Shown in pieces: positions 1 through 6,261 of a DNA stretch of 15,729 bases (within the stretch, counting starts at the first letter, position 1; each line of letters starts with the position of its first letter). The position numbers and the translations under genes are program-made. The stretch is taken from positions 1 through 15,729 of the forward strand of contig JAUXAJ010000094.1 in the NCBI GenBank assembly GCA_030620005.1, given 5' to 3'. The stretch is from Promethearchaeota archaeon. GTDB lineage: Archaea > Asgardarchaeota > Lokiarchaeia > Sigynarchaeales > SOKP01. Below the pieces are notes generated by a model that saw nothing but the letters and a program-made list of their open reading frames with translations, searched no databases and was not told the DNA's origin.

Positions 1-112
1 TTGCTACTATCTTATATTGTGTTTATTTATAAACAAAAAAAAATCATGATACTTTTTTCCTTTAAAAATAATGTGTCCCAAGTTAAAGTTGAAACCGTGA
101 AATCTCTTGTAC

Positions 113-670
113 TTAACGCGTTTCATATTTTTCAAGTATGAGACCACCTATAATTTCTTGAATTGAATTTTTTATTTCAGAATCGGTCAGATTATTTAAT
201 TCCATTAATTTTTCAAAAGATACAAGCGTTGCACCGATATGGATAACATTCATTGCTTTACAAAATTTATTCCAAACTAATTTTTTATCAATTGGAATTT
301 GAGAGCATTTCACATCTTTTAATAGCCTGTTATACCCCAGATCGACCGTGGATTTAGGAACCCACATTTCTTTTCCGCCGAGAAAGAGAAATCGGATTAG
401 CAGCGCTTTTTCAGTCTCTCCCTTTATTGAGCCCGATACCTTGCGCTTTTGGTCCTTGGTTCCGCTTCCCCCAATGGCGCGGGCTAAGGTTTTTTCTTGT
501 CGAGTTTTATCGCTCGGAACGGAACTGATATTCTTTGCCAGATCCCCGACCAATCGCGAGTTAGAACGATGATGATTGCGGAAATGAAATGAAAATTTTG
601 CGGAAATGAAATGAAAATTTTTCCCGATGGCATGATTTATATTTGCTATGATTATGGAATCAGCGCTCAA
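113..670 (-). CDS. hypothetical protein, 185 aa, start uncertain
   Basis: I do not recognise a named family. The middle of the product (about residues 76-110, SGSIKGETEKALLIRF then MWVPKSTVD) has the look of a small beta-strand domain seen in many short prokaryotic proteins, where a GET(E/D)KA-(I/L)L strand is followed by W(V/I)PKS. The C-terminal 75 residues look helical and are well formed. The N-terminal 60 residues are low in recognisable structure and span an exact 22-bp tandem duplication (578-621), which is not a multiple of three, so the true start may be further downstream, perhaps at a non-ATG codon. The 380-570 segment looks richer in G+C than its surroundings. No operon partner is visible. 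Coding status is moderately supported; the function is unknown. Confidence 0.5.
   Translation of the reverse strand: MSADSIIIANINHAIGKNFHFISAKFSFHFRNHHRSNSRLVGDLAKNISSVPSDKTRQEKTLARAIGGSGTKDQKRKVSGSIKGETEKALLIRFLFLGGKEMWVPKSTVDLGYNRLLKDVKCSQIPIDKKLVWNKFCKAMNVIHIGATLVSFEKLMELNNLTDSEIKNSIQEIIGGLILEKYETR
578..621. repeat. exact 22-bp tandem duplication
   Basis: Two back-to-back identical copies of a 22-bp unit starting GCGGAAATGAAATG occupy 578-599 and 600-621. The unit length shifts reading frame, so the two copies are read differently inside the overlapping minus-strand hypothetical gene. It looks like a recent slippage duplication or a two-copy minisatellite. Confidence 0.9.
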
Positions 671-903
671 AATTAATATAACAAGTTTATTAGAGATTTT
701 GAGATGTAAGAAATCAGAGAAAAATTCAATAAAAATAATCTTTAAAAATTATCAGTTATCCATCGAAATTAATTCTAATACTCTAAACAAAAAGGGAAAA
801 TTGGTTATTTTATTATATTGATCATCACTCTTGCCCTCTAAAGAGAGCCCATAATTAGCAACGAAAAGCACTTGAAGGTGAGAAACATGAAAAAAAAGAA
901 AAT

Positions 904-951
904 CTTGAATATTAAGAGACCCAAAATATTGAATTCTAAGAGATCCAAAAT
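904..951. repeat. imperfect 24-bp tandem repeat
   Basis: Two adjacent 24-bp units at 904-927 and 928-951 share the pattern TTGAAT..TAAGAGA.CCAAAAT with a few substitutions. It is another short tandem duplication in the same kilobase as the exact 22-bp one. Confidence 0.75.
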
Positions 952-981
952 TTTTAACGGAAATGGACATTAAACATTAAT

Positions 982-1002
982 TCTTAACTTTCAAAGTTAA
1001 GA
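982..1002. promoter_or_regulatory. operator-like inverted repeat
   Basis: Two perfect 10-nt arms, TCTTAACTTT (982-991) and AAAGTTAAGA (993-1002), flank one central C. Such a 21-bp palindrome is the size bound by a dimeric winged-helix or helix-turn-helix regulator. It lies 6 bp before a strong TATA-like sequence on the strand of the carboxylase operon, a position from which an archaeal activator or repressor could act on TBP/TFB loading. The binding protein is unknown, and an RNA hairpin role is possible but less likely with a one-base loop. Confidence 0.6.
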
Positions 1003-1008
1003 TAAGAG

Positions 1009-1027
1009 TATAAATATTTATAAATTT
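1009..1027 (+). promoter_or_regulatory. TATA box region for the carboxylase operon
   Basis: TATAAATATTTATAAATTT matches the archaeal box A consensus in two registers. With initiation about 26 nt downstream it would give a leader of about 85-100 nt before the ATG at 1136. No stronger TATA sequence lies nearer the start codon. It is partly palindromic, so it could also drive minus-strand transcription. Confidence 0.5.
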
Positions 1028-1135
1028 TAAAAAGAAATAATCATATTAAGAAACTTCTTTTGATCCAAAAAAATGTAATTATTTTTATGAGTAAATTTGA
1101 ATTAAAGAAAAATAAAATAAAGATGTGTTAAAGAA

Positions 1136-3418
1136 ATGACGGAAAAACCAATAGGATGGAATGGAAAGACATTAAAACAAATGCTTGAAGAGAGCGAGAA
1201 GATATTCAGTGATACTGGAAGATACTATGGAATTGAAAAACTCGCTTTAAAAGAAGGAGACCCTTTTAGATACGAGCGTGCTTATGCAAGCCTTCGAGGG
1301 GCATTGGTGTCGGCAAGGGAGACAGCCTTACATGTTACAGCATTATCTTCCGCTGTTACAGAGGAAATATCTCCGCCTCGCCTATTGTAAAGGAAATTGG
1401 CGAGTTATGTTTTGGACTTTACACGCCAGAAGGGGACTCCATTGTTGTATCAACGGGAAAATAACAACGATAGAAGCGTTGTATCTCGTGTTTTGGTACA
1501 CATTCATACGATGAGCGAAGGAATCAAGTTCATGATAAGGGAGGGTTATGAGGAAGATCCCACCATAAATCATGGAGATATATTTCTAAATAACGACCCT
1601 CAATGTGGAAATGTCCATACTACTGATGTGCAAACCCTCATACCTATCTTTTGGGAAGAAGAGTTAATAGGATTTGCAGGAGGCGTCACACATGAGATCG
1701 ACATAGGAGGTATCACACCAGGTCATACTTTAGTTTCTTCAATTCAACGATTTGACGATGGAGTATATTATACTTGCCGTAAGATAGGTTCTAATGACCA
1801 TATTTGGCGAGATCATATGATTAGCGCTAAAAAATCGGTTAGAAGCCCCATGTATTGGGAGTTAGATGAAAAATGTAGGTTAGCTGGAGATTTGATGATT
1901 AGAGATGCTGTTTTAGAGTTTATTAAAAGAGAAGGACTTGATTATTATAAACAGTTCATACGAGAAGCAATTGAAGAAGGAAGAAAAATAGTCCAAGAAA
2001 GAGTTAAAGAGCGGTTAATTCCTGGTAGATACCGGGCAGCTTCGTTCATGGATCTTCCTTTTAAAGATCAAGCGTGGGTACCTAGGGCTAAAGTGGATAA
2101 AATATCAAATCAGCCAATTGAAATAATCGTAAAGGAGGACGGGACATTTTCGGTTTCATTTGATGGGGCAAGCGCAGCAGGAACTAATGCTTTTAATTGC
2201 GACAAAGGAGCAATGGAGGGAGGTCAATGGGTCTTATTAACTCAAATCTTGATATACGGTGATAAAGTAAATGATGGAGCGTATTTAGCTGTAGAAAAAA
2301 ATTATCCATTAGGAACCTGGGCCAATCCAGGAGATCCTTACCTTAGCTACCAAGCACCATGGGGTAATCTCATACCTGCCTATACCGGAATGATGAAAAG
2401 TATTTCATATGGGCTATTCTCTCGTGGATTTAGAGAGGAGGTTGTTCCTGGTTATGGATTTACTGGAGATTCAATTCAAGGAGGAGGAATTTATTCTGCT
2501 GGGCCCTTAGAAGGTGAAAGATGGATGTTATCGACATTTGAGATCTCAGGTCAAGGATTGGGCGCAAGTGCCGTAAGAGATGGTCTTAATTGGGGTTATG
2601 CAATGTGGAATCCAGAGAGTGATCTTGGAGACGTGGAAACTTGGGAACTTTTCCAAGGTGGAATTCCTTACTTGTCAAGAAAAGTGAAACCTAATACTCC
2701 AGGGCACGGTAAATATCGTGGAGGTGGCAATTATGCGGGGGTTGCCTTCATTGCGAATTCAGAACAAGTTGAATTCTTCGTTGGAAGAGAAGGACTGTGT
2801 TTTCATGGAGCAGGAGGCATGCATGGAGGTTATCCAAATGCTACAAGTTATCGCTTACACGCCAAAAATACAAATTTGGAAGAGATTTTCAAGAATCAAG
2901 AAGATTATCCTTATCACGATGTCGACCCGAGTAATGGCGAATTCGAACGATTGTTAGAAGGTGATATCACACGAATTCCGATAGGAACAATATATCCAAT
3001 TTCTCTTAAAAATTACGATATAATCCATTTTTCTGAAAGTGGTGGACCTGGTTACGGTGATCCTCTAGAGCGAAAGGTGGAAAGCGTTAAGCAGGATCTT
3101 GATGATGAGCTTTACAGTTCTGATATCGTATACAATGTTTACGGTGTTGTCGCCGAATACGATGATGAAAATAAAGAGTGGAAAATTGACGAAGAGAGAA
3201 CTAAAAAACGTCGAGAAGAATTAATGAACGAAAGAAAAGAAACTTCAATTTCATTCGAAGAGTTCTGGGAACAAGAAAGAAAGAAAATAACTGAAGGAAA
3301 ATTGTATGAAGCCGTGCGCTCGATGTATTCAGAAAGTATAAGCTTATCAGATCAATGGGGTAAAGAGTTTTTAGAGTTTTGGAAGTTACCCGAAGATTTC
3401 AAATGGGAGGTGGAATAG
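1136..3418 (+). CDS. acetone/acetophenone carboxylase-type alpha subunit (HyuB-like), doubly interrupted
   Basis: The product is the HyuB-like (hydantoinase B/oxoprolinase) catalytic subunit of an ATP-dependent ketone carboxylase such as acetone carboxylase. The N-terminus (MTEKPIGWNGKTLKQMLEES, then TGRYYGIEKL and LRGALVSARETAL) and everything after 1490 (VHIHTMSEG, DIFLNNDP, GGVTHEIDIGG, GFREEV, SGGPGYGDPLER) fit the family along its full length. Only one ATG lies after the upstream stop at 1118-1120, so 1136 is the start. Read straight, the frame hits TAA at 1388-1390. The expected NISASPIVKEIGELCFGLYTPEGDS segment is present at 1366-1458 in another frame, which itself stops at 1462; the original frame resumes by 1490 and is open to 3418. 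The disruptions are two short insertions (1331-1365 and 1459-1489). Removing them would give about 738 residues. The remaining 640 or so codons show no decay, so recoding, splicing, recent mutation and assembly error are all open. The gamma-subunit gene follows directly. Confidence 0.85.
1331..1365 (+). other. 35-nt hairpin insertion 1 in the carboxylase alpha gene
   Basis: This segment separates the codons for ARETAL from those for NISASPIV, which I recall as adjacent in the family. Boundaries can slide up to 12 nt to the right, because HVTA before and NISA after the insert both fit. Inside, TGT-T-ACAGC (1333-1341) pairs with GCTGT-T-ACA (1352-1360): eight base pairs with one T-T mismatch and a 10-nt loop. 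The 8-mer TGTTACAG occurs twice (1333-1340 and 1354-1361), and the following sequences (TATCTTCCGC, TATCTCCGCC) also match, so part of the insert resembles an imperfect 21-24 nt tandem duplication. The net effect is a frame change. Confidence 0.65.
1459..1489 (+). other. 31-nt hairpin insertion 2 in the carboxylase alpha gene
   Basis: This segment separates the codons for GDSIVVSTG from those for VLVHIHTMSEG, where the family has a contiguous STG(I/V)(I/L)VH(I/V)HTMS. Within it ACAACG (1464-1469) and CGTTGT (1477-1482) form a perfect stem around the 7-nt loop ATAGAAG; two more pairs (AT/AT) form if A1463 is bulged. An in-frame TAA stop starts 3 nt inside the insert. The 8-mer GTTGTATC occurs at 1444-1451 and again at 1478-1485, 34 nt apart. 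The insert restores the frame changed by insertion 1. Confidence 0.65.
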
Positions 3419-3913
3419 ATGGTAAATGAAGATAAGAAAACACTAGAAAGGATGATAGAAGGAGATTTAACATGGGAGGAGCTAGAACCTATAATAAGCG
3501 GGAGGAAAGACGCTAAAAGATTTGATAAAATAATGGAAATCTTGCAAGAAAAAGTTCAATGGAACGAACAAATTTTATTACCTCTTCACGAGCATCTCCA
3601 TGTTGTTTCAAAAGAGGGACAAAGAATCGTAAAATGCGATTGCGGTTTTGAATTTGGAGATTATAAAATTAACTGGAAAACCAAATGTCGCGTGAGGGTA
3701 AGAGATACGACTGAAAAAATCGAGGAACTTTACCCTAAATACATGGGTTGTGATCCTGAATGGGAAGAACTTCGAGAATATTTCTGTCCCGGATGCTTTA
3801 CTTTGCTGGATGTTGAGGCGGTTCCGCCAGGATATCCTACGATATTTAACTTCTTACCTGACATTGATACTTTTTACGAAAAGTGGCTAGAGAGAAAAGC
3901 TCCAGATAAATAG
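3419..3913 (+). CDS. acetone carboxylase gamma subunit-like protein
   Basis: This 164-residue protein matches the small gamma subunit of acetone/acetophenone carboxylases. Visible motifs are the paired metal ligands C73-x-C75 (VKCDCGFEFGDY) and C123-x-x-C126 (FCPGCFTLLD), followed by the family-typical VEAVPPGYPTIFNFLPDID near the C-terminus. In known enzymes this zinc-bearing subunit joins the HyuA- and HyuB-like subunits in an (alpha-beta-gamma)2 complex that turns a ketone, bicarbonate and ATP into a keto acid such as acetoacetate. The ATG follows the alpha-gene stop with no gap, and a strong Shine-Dalgarno sequence, GGGAGGTG (3405-3412), lies inside the end of the alpha gene, indicating coupled translation. 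That this gene stays intact behind the interrupted alpha gene argues that the operon is still used. The substrate cannot be read from the sequence. Confidence 0.9.
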   Translation: MVNEDKKTLERMIEGDLTWEELEPIISGRKDAKRFDKIMEILQEKVQWNEQILLPLHEHLHVVSKEGQRIVKCDCGFEFGDYKINWKTKCRVRVRDTTEKIEELYPKYMGCDPEWEELREYFCPGCFTLLDVEAVPPGYPTIFNFLPDIDTFYEKWLERKAPDK

Positions 3914-3950
3914 AACCATTGAATTAATTTTAAGAAATAACTATAACTTT

Positions 3951-3966
3951 TTTTTTTATTATTTTT
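3951..3966 (+). terminator. T-tract terminator after the carboxylase operon
   Basis: A run of ten T (3948-3957) followed by ATTATTTTTT comes about 35 nt after the gamma-subunit stop, with no strong hairpin, as is usual for archaeal intrinsic termination. Confidence 0.5.
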
Positions 3967-4089
3967 TCATTTTAAGAAATTCAAATAGACGGCATCATTC
4001 CACCTTTCATTCTTAAATGCTTCAACAGCTCCTATATACCATTGTTTTCCTCTTTCCAAAGCATCAAAAGAAATTTACAAATTATTCAT
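3967..4089 (-). pseudogene. remnant of a HEPN-domain gene paired with the MNT gene
   Basis: Its ATG (4089-4087) overlaps the nucleotidyltransferase stop codon in an ATGA junction, the classical arrangement of MNT/HEPN pairs. The frame reads MNNL, then a stop, then ISFDALERGKQWYIGAVEAF and KNERWNDAVY, then NFLK and a second stop. The K-W-x-x-A-(V/x)-E-A-x-K-N-x-R-W-x-D-A-V-Y pattern is the start of the first two helices of HEPN proteins; the RX4-6H motif and the rest of the roughly 130-residue domain are missing. An in-frame stop at codon 5 and truncation at about residue 36 mark it as decayed. It is too short to be functional. Assignment to HEPN is by recalled pattern and by position next to an MNT gene. 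Confidence 0.6.
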
Positions 4090-4619
4090 AACTCTATAAT
4101 TTCTCCAAACTTTACTTTTTCTTTGCGTTTCCAAAAAAAATCATCATATCCAACAAAAACTCGTTCTAAACCTTTTTCTTTAATCCTAACTCTAATTTTT
4201 TCTAAAAATTTCGTTCCAGTTAAATTTCTATCGTAAATGATTAATCCGTCCATGCCAATATCATAAAATAAAGTCCTAAAATTATCTAAATCTTTCAATT
4301 TTAGTGAAAGTACTTGAATAGGAATATGAATTTGGGTTCCCTTATCATTAATCATTTGAGTGTTTTTTTCGAATTCTATAACTATATTCAGCACATCTTT
4401 ATCTAATTTCTCTTTTTCTATAGTTTTATTTAAAAATAATAAGAATAAATCAATATCACTATTAGAATTCCACGATCCTCGGGCAATAGAGCCGTATAAT
4501 ATTACAGAACTTAAGTTTTTATCATATTTCTTTTTTAGTGTTTCTACAAATTTGAATAAATAATCTCTAAGAAAATATGGTATTCGGTCAAAATTTTCCA
4601 GAATTTTATCTTCAATCAT
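4086..4619 (-). CDS. minimal nucleotidyltransferase (MNT) domain protein
   Basis: The 177-residue protein has the polymerase-beta-type nucleotidyltransferase signature: VILYGSIARGSWNSNSDIDL, with the GS of the nucleotide loop at 43-44 and the metal-binding aspartates D55 and D57. A later strand (IPIQVLSL) probably holds the third acidic position only weakly; I see no clear third aspartate. The N-terminal 35 residues are helical, and the C-terminal part (IGMDGLIIYDRN and beyond) is typical of MNT proteins. In MNT/HEPN systems the MNT partner adds AMP to a tyrosine of the HEPN RNase and neutralises it. Here the overlapping HEPN frame is broken, so the protein is an orphan antitoxin, a housekeeping transferase, or itself on the way to loss. 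AGAGGA sits about 9 nt before the ATG as a Shine-Dalgarno sequence. Confidence 0.85.
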   Translation of the reverse strand: MIEDKILENFDRIPYFLRDYLFKFVETLKKKYDKNLSSVILYGSIARGSWNSNSDIDLFLLFLNKTIEKEKLDKDVLNIVIEFEKNTQMINDKGTQIHIPIQVLSLKLKDLDNFRTLFYDIGMDGLIIYDRNLTGTKFLEKIRVRIKEKGLERVFVGYDDFFWKRKEKVKFGEIIEL

Positions 4620-4949
4620 TTTTTCAATCCTCTTCTCTCCATTCTAAATAAAAAAATAAAACAATATAACGATTTAATAATCAATTCTATTCTCTATTAA
4701 TAAGATTTCTTATTGAGTATATAAATGTTTTATAAGATAAATCGAAAAAATTATTTAAATTGTCCCTTATTTTTTTTGTTTTCAAATAAAAAACCATGTG
4801 AACATGCATGGGTTTTTAATAGAACTATGAAGTAGAGGTTATTTGATTTGAAATATTACAAAGATAATATCGAATATAATTTGAGATATTTTAAATATGT
4901 TTATATTGCTTTCTTGGATGAATCTTCTTCATTATATGGTAGATTTTTT
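4620..4949. other. intergenic region between MNT and hydroxyacyl-CoA dehydrogenase genes
   Basis: About 330 AT-rich bases. They hold a hairpin with flanking A/T runs at 4789-4817, a small inverted repeat AATAAG/CTTATT at 4699-4714, and a TATA-like stretch near 4716-4735 that could drive the MNT gene on the minus strand. A plus-strand frame of 43 codons from TTG 4848 to 4979, preceded by AGAGGT at 4834-4839, is open but has no ATG and no recognised homologue, and overlaps the dehydrogenase gene tail antisense; I do not call it a gene. Confidence 0.5.
4789..4817 (-). terminator. hairpin terminator behind the hydroxyacyl-CoA dehydrogenase gene
   Basis: AAAAACCATG (4789-4798) pairs with CATGGGTTTTT (4807-4817) with one extra G and an 8-nt loop. 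On the minus strand the stem is followed by a T run, giving a bacterial-style intrinsic terminator about 130 nt past the dehydrogenase stop codon. The element is symmetrical enough to work on the plus strand as well. Confidence 0.55.
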
Positions 4950-6152
4950 TTATTTTCTCATTTTAAGAAATTCGCCTGATTTCATTAAACTACAAGGTTT
5001 CAGATAATTTCTTCCCGTCTCATTAGCGATATTCTCTAATAATTCTGAATAATCTTTATAAAACCTTCCTGCAAGAAGAAATGGGCCAGGTAAGCGATAT
5101 CCCGCAATTACAGCTTCATCAATTATTTCATGATCAGAAACTATACCGTCCTCTAAAAGTCTACAACCCTCGTTCAACATGATCGCTAATATGACTTCAA
5201 TATTCAATATTCCAGCTTTATTAGATGCATCAATTTTCGGCTCTTGTCCTTCGGGCCACTCATAAAATCCCTTGCCTGTTTTTTTGCCCAAATTACCGCT
5301 ATCAATTAATTTTTTAAATATTTTACTAGGAGCAAAATCAGGAGAGAGTGCTTGTTCAAAATATTTCATGATATTATATGCCGTATCCAAGCCAAAAAAG
5401 TCACAGAAAAGACAAGCATCCTTAGGCGATAACTCAATTATGTCAGCATCTAATTGCTCAAAAGTGAGATTTTTTTCAAGAGCCTTATCAATAGCCCAAT
5501 TAATATATACCAGACTAGAGTCCACCACCCTATTTGCTATAAAACCCGGGGTTTCCTTTTTTAATTGAATAATTAATCTTTTTCCTTCTAAACTTGGTAG
5601 TCTTTGACCGATAGCTACACCAATATCCATGGATTCGTCAGAAGTCTTGTCTCCTCTAGTAATTTCTATTAATTTATTTTCTACAGCATGAGGAAAGAAA
5701 TGCATGCCAATTACTTTTTCTGGTCTTCCAGAAGTCTCACTTATTTTTGTAATACTCATTGATGACGTGTTAGTTGCTATAATTGCATATTTGGGAGCGT
5801 ATTTTCCCATTTTTTCAAAAATTTCTTGCTTGAGATTCAAAATTTCGGGAATGGATTCAATTATAAAATCTACATTTGCTACGGCTTTTACCAAATCTAT
5901 CTCTTTAACTAATTTTTTCATGAGAGATTCAGCAGTAACTCCTTTGTCTAATTTTCCACTTGATTCAAGCGCTTTTAGCCCAAAAGTCGTGTCATTTTCG
6001 ATCTTATTTACAGCGTTTTTAATTATTTCCATATTAATATCGTTAAGTATTACTCTCTCAAAACCAGCCATTAATGCGAGTTGAGCAATAGTATAGCCCA
6101 TGTATCCAGCTCCTATAACAGCTATATTTTTGATGTTGCTAATATCGACCAT
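4950..6152 (-). CDS. 3-hydroxyacyl-CoA dehydrogenase
   Basis: About 400 residues; oxidises L-3-hydroxyacyl-CoA to 3-oxoacyl-CoA with NAD+, in beta-oxidation or its reverse. The N-terminal Rossmann domain opens with IAVIGAGYMGYTIAQLALMAG (GxGxxG type). It is followed by TNTSSMSITKISETSGRPEKVIGMHFF, which carries the catalytic serine and histidine region, and by ETPGFIANRVV before the first C-terminal helical domain (about 210-310). A second C-terminal domain (about 315-385, MLNEGCRLLEDGIV, AGYRLPGPFLLAG) makes it longer than the ~285-residue Hbd type and similar to the dehydrogenase part of fused FadB/FadJ proteins. The usual HFFNP motif reads HFFPHAVEN here. I choose the ATG at 6152 over an in-frame GTG at 6170 because the TATA box at 6185-6194 predicts initiation near 6164. 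The 3' end shares a 30-nt near-identical segment with the HEPN remnant. Confidence 0.92.
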   Translation of the reverse strand: MVDISNIKNIAVIGAGYMGYTIAQLALMAGFERVILNDINMEIIKNAVNKIENDTTFGLKALESSGKLDKGVTAESLMKKLVKEIDLVKAVANVDFIIESIPEILNLKQEIFEKMGKYAPKYAIIATNTSSMSITKISETSGRPEKVIGMHFFPHAVENKLIEITRGDKTSDESMDIGVAIGQRLPSLEGKRLIIQLKKETPGFIANRVVDSSLVYINWAIDKALEKNLTFEQLDADIIELSPKDACLFCDFFGLDTAYNIMKYFEQALSPDFAPSKIFKKLIDSGNLGKKTGKGFYEWPEGQEPKIDASNKAGILNIEVILAIMLNEGCRLLEDGIVSDHEIIDEAVIAGYRLPGPFLLAGRFYKDYSELLENIANETGRNYLKPCSLMKSGEFLKMRK

Positions 6153-6184
6153 CTTTATCAATTTTATCACGGTTCTTTTTCTTC

Positions 6185-6194
6185 TTTTATAATG
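6185..6194 (-). promoter_or_regulatory. TATA box of the hydroxyacyl-CoA dehydrogenase gene
   Basis: Reads CATTATAAAA on the minus strand, centred about 38 nt before the ATG at 6152. The predicted start of transcription near 6164 leaves a leader of roughly 12 nt with no Shine-Dalgarno sequence. It lies in the gap after the upstream Smr gene, so the dehydrogenase can be transcribed alone. Confidence 0.5.
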
Positions 6195-6261
6195 CTATTA
6201 TCCAACCTTTAGAAATTTTATTGTTAAAAGATTTTTTTTCATATTCTTTTTTGATCTATTA

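Larger units (their letters stand above)
671..1135. other. gene-poor region upstream of the carboxylase operon
   Basis: No convincing gene is seen in these 465 bases. A 72-codon minus-strand frame (752-970) has no family resemblance and owes its apparent internal repetition to an imperfect tandem repeat. The region carries that repeat, a long inverted repeat and a strong TATA-like sequence, so it most likely serves as the control region of the downstream operon. Confidence 0.6.

Noticed and set aside
348..572. A 74-codon plus-strand frame opposite the first hypothetical gene
   Set aside because: It is antisense to the frame with the more protein-like sequence and has no family resemblance.
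752..970. A 72-codon minus-strand frame
   Set aside because: No recognised motif, AT-rich composition like spacer, and apparent repeats caused by an imperfect DNA tandem duplication.
1317..1374. GGAGA (1317) pairing with TCTCC (1370) around insert 1 as part of an archaeal bulge-helix-bulge intron
   Set aside because: The required 4-bp central helix with two 3-nt bulges cannot be formed at allowed splice positions; for insert 2 a weak AAAT/GTTT helix exists but the flanking helices do not fit.
1278..1514. A 78-codon plus-strand frame overlapping the start of the carboxylase alpha gene
   Set aside because: It shows no family motifs and exists only because the region is shifted; the family sequence is found in the other two frames.
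4848..4979. A 43-codon plus-strand frame with TTG start after AGAGGT
   Set aside because: No ATG, no homologue recognised, and it runs antisense into the dehydrogenase gene end; too weak to call.
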